Part shown: positions 61,101-64,000 of the stretch, one piece after another
Numbering within the stretch: the first letter of the stretch is position 1
Layout of the letters: the number at the start of each line of letters is the position of its first letter
DNA from: Zwartia vadi
GTDB taxonomy: Bacteria; Pseudomonadota; Gammaproteobacteria; Burkholderiales; Burkholderiaceae_B
DNA length: 64,000 nucleotides
NCBI RefSeq assembly: GCF_030410375.1
Contig: NZ_JAUHHE010000010.1
Location: 88,985-152,984 of the forward strand
Direction: 5' to 3'
Notes under the pieces: generated by a model
Seen by the model: the letters and a program-made list of their open reading frames with translations, nothing else
Told to the model about the DNA's origin: nothing
Database searches by the model: none
Translations under genes and position numbers: made by a program

Positions 61101-64000
61101 GTTAGTAATAGATTGACCAAACTTGATCATTTGTTGAGTCAAACGATAGGACAGCGCTTCGCCACCGACCAACATACGAAGCGAAGGGTGCCGCCCTTTG
61201 CTTTCGCTCACTATGAGATCCCACAGCGACGGGGTCGCTTGCATCAACGTGACACCATGGGTGTTGATCGCATGACACAGTGCGGCAGGATTCTTGGTTT
61301 CCTCGGGAGTGAGTAAGACGATCGAGGCGCCCGCGATTAAAGGTAAATACAACTCAAGTACCGCAATATCAAATCCGATTGTTGTGATTGCCAGTATTTT
61401 GTCTGAGGTTGCCAGTGGTGTTTCAACCTGTACAGCCTCTAAAAAGACTGACAAATTACGATGCGTCAGACCAACCCCTTTCGGTTTACCGGTACTTCCA
61501 GACGTGTAAATGACATACGCCAAATGTTCAGGATGTAGGGGAATTAATCGCTCTTGCGCATTAAAAGGCGAGCTCGATTGTTGAGCAATACGTGTAATAA
61601 GAGACTGTTGATCGAGCAGTAGTTTCGTCGGACAAGCCAGTGTTTCTCTAAATGGCTCGTTTTCCGACAAGCTTGAGGTTGTCACCAGACATTGTGCTTG
61701 ACTATCTGTCAGCATGTATTGGAGGCGCGCAGCAGGATAGTCCGGGTCAAGCGGTAAATACGCTGCGCCGGTTTGTTGAACGGCGAGGAGAGTGATCAGC
61801 ATTTGCGGGCTGCGATGAAGCAGAATGGCAACCAAGGCACCGGGGCCTATTCCTTGCTCAATGAGCACGCGAGCAAGTTGGCTCGCTTTGCTCAGTAACT
61901 CCTTATAAGTGAACGTTTGTTCAAACGTATGCTGCTGATAGACCAGTGCAAGGTTTTCACCATGTTTCAACGCGAGATCAGTGAGGCGATTTGCAAATAA
62001 CTGAGGGACTGTTTGATCATGTATCGAACGATCGCTGCGCCTGATACTCTGATCAATCAAGCGTTCACTTTCATTTGCACTGACAAGCGGGATATTGGCA
62101 AGAACAAGATTGTATTGATGGTTAAAACTCCGGACTAGATAAGCAATTCGCTCAAGTATTTTCCTTGCATATGTCGCATCCAGTCTTTGCTCGTCGTAGG
62201 TCAGACGCAGCAATAGTTCTTCACCGGGAACGGCAATGAGGGAAATAGGATAGTGCGTACCGTCTATTCCTTGAGAGTCCGTTTGGGTGAGTGAGCCTAA
62301 TTCTTGGGTGTTGCTTCCAACGCCGAGGGTGCCTGAGCTGTAGTTTTCAAAAATAAACAGTGCTTCAAACAAGGGCATGCTGTTTGCCTGTCCAGGACTT
62401 GCTAGTTTTTGAATGCGAGACAAGCCGAGGTGACCATATGCTTCTTGTTGAGCTTGCTCATCCTGCTGAGCCCTGAGCCAGTCGAGCAGTGTTTGCTCGG
62501 GAGTCAGTCTGAGGAAAAGTGGCAATGTTTCGATGAATAAGCCGATTGCTTGATCGATATGCTGGAGTTGACTGCCTCGGCCGTTTCGAACGCTTCCAAT
62601 CACAATTCCGTCTGTCCGGCTGATCTTCGCCATTAACAGACCAAACAAACCTTGCAGTGCAGAGGCTGGTGTCAAACCGTGTTCTCGCGCAGTTTTTTCG
62701 AAATCGCGGGTGCTTTTGGAGTCTACGCTCAGTCTAATATCGCCCATTCCCTTTTTAGGAGAGCTCGGGCTTGGCAACATCAGCTGTCCTGCCTCTTGTG
62801 TAGGGTCTAAATGCTGCTTCCAATATTCAATCGCAGCGTTTTCAGGTTGTTGCTTAAGCCAAAGCAGGTGATCTTTCCAATCAAATGCTCGAGAAAGCTT
62901 GAGTGGGACGCCGTTAAGCTCCGACTCGTAGAAGCGTGCAAGGTCCTTGAGCATCAACGGTGTTGACCAGCCATCCAGCACCATATGATGATTGGATATC
63001 AATAGGGCTGTATTGTTGTCATCGAGCTGAGTTAATCTCGCTCTGAATAATGGACCTTCTGTCAGATTGAAGGGCGACTCGATATCTAATTGACGTAATC
63101 GAGCAAGGCGCTCTTGCGGTGACCCTGTCAGTACGGCGATCGAGCACTCGAATGTCGAACCGTTCAGGATCACACCCGTCGCTTCAAGTGTGGACGGTGC
63201 GACCACGACGAGTCTTAAAATTTTATGGCGCTCAATCAGCCTTTTATAGGCACGCTGCATAGCGGATAGATTGAATGCTCCACTAAAGGTGAAGGCCATC
63301 TGTACATGATACGGGTCGATCGTATCTGGTTCTCTGGACAAACTCTCAAACGCCAGACCCTGCTGCAGGGTTGTGAGGGGGATGACATCCTCAAGCGTTG
63401 GATACTTCCTGACAAGTAAATCTAACGAGTGTTGCGTCAGTGTTTGACCCATCAAATCAAAATCTGAGGGTGTATGGCGATTAAAAAGCGGGTCTTCCAG
63501 GCAGTGTCTGGTGAGCGTGATCAATGCTTGCGTAAAAGATAACGACAGGGCTTGAATCGAGGTTTCATCATGTGCTTGCTTGCAGTAGGCGACGCTGAAT
63601 CTCAGGCAACCCTGCGGGTCAATCATTGCATTGATATCAAGCAATTGCATGCGTTGTCGATCATTGTCATCTTGACAGGCTGTGAGCCCACCTTGATCAA
63701 ACATCCATTGTTCCAATGGTTTATTGGCATCATTGGATAGTGAGTGTTGATTTTCTTCGTTGAACTGACCTAAATAGTTCAAAACGATTTGCGGTTGCGG
63801 ACAGTGGTCAAACAGACTCTTTGTCTGCGCATCGAAGTGACGCAGAATACCGAAGCCAATGCCCTTGTCAGGTAGTGCACGCAGATCCTCTTTGATCTGT
63901 CTCAGTGCAAGACCGGGTGCCTCAGGCTTGGACCAGTCAAGCTGGCCGACCCGCAAGCGCAGGGGAAACAGGCTGGTCAGCCAGCCGATGGTGCGCGTCA
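58146..64000 (-). CDS. Non-ribosomal peptide synthetase, terminal module (partial)
   Basis: The open frame runs off the right edge, so only the C-terminal part (about 1950 residues) is seen. Domain order: end of an epimerisation domain (RTIGWLTSLFPLRL, PDKGIGFGILR, NYLGQF); condensation domain with NHHMVLDGW near residue 322 of the open frame; adenylation domain (IYTSGSTGKPKG near 815, NMYGPTEATVW near 950); an inserted methyltransferase (IFEIGCGSGLLLL near 1190); the A10 lysine motif PNGKLDARAL; carrier domain (ELGGHSLLAM); thioesterase with LLGTSLGGTIAH. The specificity residues read D-I-L-Q-V-G-M-V-W-K, close to the glycine code. With N-methylation the last unit would be sarcosine. Confidence 0.93.
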   Translation of the reverse strand, partial: TRTIGWLTSLFPLRLRVGQLDWSKPEAPGLALRQIKEDLRALPDKGIGFGILRHFDAQTKSLFDHCPQPQIVLNYLGQFNEENQHSLSNDANKPLEQWMFDQGGLTACQDDNDRQRMQLLDINAMIDPQGCLRFSVAYCKQAHDETSIQALSLSFTQALITLTRHCLEDPLFNRHTPSDFDLMGQTLTQHSLDLLVRKYPTLEDVIPLTTLQQGLAFESLSREPDTIDPYHVQMAFTFSGAFNLSAMQRAYKRLIERHKILRLVVVAPSTLEATGVILNGSTFECSIAVLTGSPQERLARLRQLDIESPFNLTEGPLFRARLTQLDDNNTALLISNHHMVLDGWSTPLMLKDLARFYESELNGVPLKLSRAFDWKDHLLWLKQQPENAAIEYWKQHLDPTQEAGQLMLPSPSSPKKGMGDIRLSVDSKSTRDFEKTAREHGLTPASALQGLFGLLMAKISRTDGIVIGSVRNGRGSQLQHIDQAIGLFIETLPLFLRLTPEQTLLDWLRAQQDEQAQQEAYGHLGLSRIQKLASPGQANSMPLFEALFIFENYSSGTLGVGSNTQELGSLTQTDSQGIDGTHYPISLIAVPGEELLLRLTYDEQRLDATYARKILERIAYLVRSFNHQYNLVLANIPLVSANESERLIDQSIRRSDRSIHDQTVPQLFANRLTDLALKHGENLALVYQQHTFEQTFTYKELLSKASQLARVLIEQGIGPGALVAILLHRSPQMLITLLAVQQTGAAYLPLDPDYPAARLQYMLTDSQAQCLVTTSSLSENEPFRETLACPTKLLLDQQSLITRIAQQSSSPFNAQERLIPLHPEHLAYVIYTSGSTGKPKGVGLTHRNLSVFLEAVQVETPLATSDKILAITTIGFDIAVLELYLPLIAGASIVLLTPEETKNPAALCHAINTHGVTLMQATPSLWDLIVSESKGRHPSLRMLVGGEALSYRLTQQMIKFGQSITNMYGPTEATVWASTQAITLEAFRSQTTPAPIGQPMQDYAMLILDESLSLVPEGVIGELYIAGSALARGYVNRPGLSAERFIANPYGPSGTRMYRTGDLARWGSDGNIEYIRRADQQIKIRGFRIELGEIENAITSVPGVSQASVQVRDISGEKRIVAYVVKGQTTALEAEISKSNREQLENFNTVWDSIYRDRQSSSPDEPDFSGWLSSYDGQPIHATEMHEWRDLTVRRIRELQPRHIFEIGCGSGLLLLPFAPTVDHYTAIDFSNVTISTLQKKIDYFGFKNVSLHHQTADRPFPDFRQPVDTIVINSVAQYFPNVDYLLEVLARCIEQVRNGGKIFVGDVCVLNLHELKTASVEYYKADSDMTIQALREQVKRRVESEEELLIDPALFAKLMRTRPEISDVEFTLKQSNYANEMSLFRCDVVIHVNSLSPHQDLPSYEERLDAQREKFDLQGLNTLLESRPDKLWVKGLTNGKLSHDLNILEQLRSDQEGDVSITLSELGEVLVHQPSFAILPQALYTLAEKHGYWVGLMFSETDPERFFDAYFVKHSLAQACSGIPSCLLYSDKNVEQLAWNQLANQPTIRDIDRIWIAQLKDSLSETLPDYMVPSNFVVMNRLPVTPNGKLDARALPDPEISGGVSYQAPQTDTEKTLCNLFEILTGAIRVGTTDNFFELGGHSLLAMRFISKVRESCNVELPMRALFEHPTPGQLSKLIDNGQTRPYTPLVPLRQSGSQPVLFCVHPAGGSASVYGNLANALGPDQPVWALQAKGLEAGEIAHTSMQEVVAEYVAALREVSPHGPYRLLGTSLGGTIAHAMAAELERQGCRVDKLILVDTATISKNNLSENPEERAKQIISAISREAGISHTESANEEALLLQIRDHMSSVNMIPAEMPLDWFKRMLDHSVQASLLTANHVLPVIEAPILLVKATLEPAPDDPSIFDWSPFTTTQAQTVDIPASHSDILWRQETLSSFAQAILKYLASP

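Noticed and set aside
1..64000. CRISPR arrays, tRNA/rRNA genes, insertion sequences, attachment sites
   Set aside because: No regularly spaced repeats, no cloverleaf or rRNA signatures in the gaps, no transposase or integrase frames; the only tandem repeat is inside the coiled-coil gene.

Overview
The window looks like chromosomal DNA of a betaproteobacterium in the order Burkholderiales, most likely the family Alcaligenaceae. The main reason is the number of orphan Bug/TctC-type periplasmic receptors (six), together with two sister IclR regulators, a TAXI-TRAP system and class III CoA-transferase / biotin-carboxylase / acyl-CoA ligase catabolic genes. Base composition is moderate, with no obvious island boundary. 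I found no rRNA, tRNA, CRISPR array, insertion sequence or phage structural gene.

Layout. 1-11.7 kb is a mixed accessory region: a cut-off coiled-coil gene, a Bug receptor, an exported amine-oxidase-like flavoprotein, a small alpha/beta hydrolase, an exported transglutaminase-like protein, a WYL regulator, a HigB/HigA-type toxin-antitoxin pair, a YghU-type glutathione transferase, two unknown genes behind a structured leader RNA with its own terminator, a HipB-like regulator without hipA, a lipoprotein and a coiled-coil membrane protein. 11.7-24 kb is a catabolic block: separate biotin carrier, biotin carboxylase and carboxyltransferase, a class III CoA-transferase, three Bug receptors, an IclR regulator, and a fumarate-reductase-like flavoprotein with its own electron-transfer flavoprotein (ETF). 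24-36.3 kb is a second catabolic block: isochorismatase-fold hydrolase, two SDRs, a TcuA-like flavoprotein, LysR, acyl-CoA ligase, Baeyer-Villiger monooxygenase, old-yellow-enzyme-type reductase, a Bug receptor, and two Asp/Glu-racemase-fold proteins that lack both catalytic cysteines. 36.4-43 kb holds envelope and housekeeping-like genes (gamma-glutamylcyclotransferase-fold protein, LemA with two TPM-domain proteins, an autotransporter, a GST, a J-domain-like protein, a Bug receptor). 43.9-50.8 kb holds a metallophosphoesterase, an IclR regulator, a TAXI-TRAP transporter and a carboxymuconolactone-decarboxylase-like protein. 51-53 kb has small envelope genes and a MgtC/DUF4010 membrane protein.

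53-64 kb is the edge of a non-ribosomal peptide cluster. It holds an orphan response regulator, a 530-residue metallo-beta-lactamase-fold protein resembling the di-iron beta-hydroxylase CmlA, a JmjC-like cupin oxygenase, a phytanoyl-CoA-type dioxygenase, an aromatic amino acid hydroxylase, and the C-terminal 5.9 kb of an NRPS (E-C-A[N-MT]-PCP-TE). The adenylation-domain code reads as glycine and a methyltransferase is inserted in the domain, so the last residue is predicted to be sarcosine. Four iron-dependent hydroxylase-type enzymes next to one NRPS is the strongest candidate for an undescribed system here. The structured RNA at 9571-9687 is the second.

How the genes work together (inference). 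Bug and TAXI receptors capture organic acids. CoA-transferase or CoA-ligase activates them. Flavoproteins, SDRs, the BVMO and the biotin-dependent carboxylase process them, under local IclR and LysR regulators whose probable operators are palindromes in the intergenic gaps.
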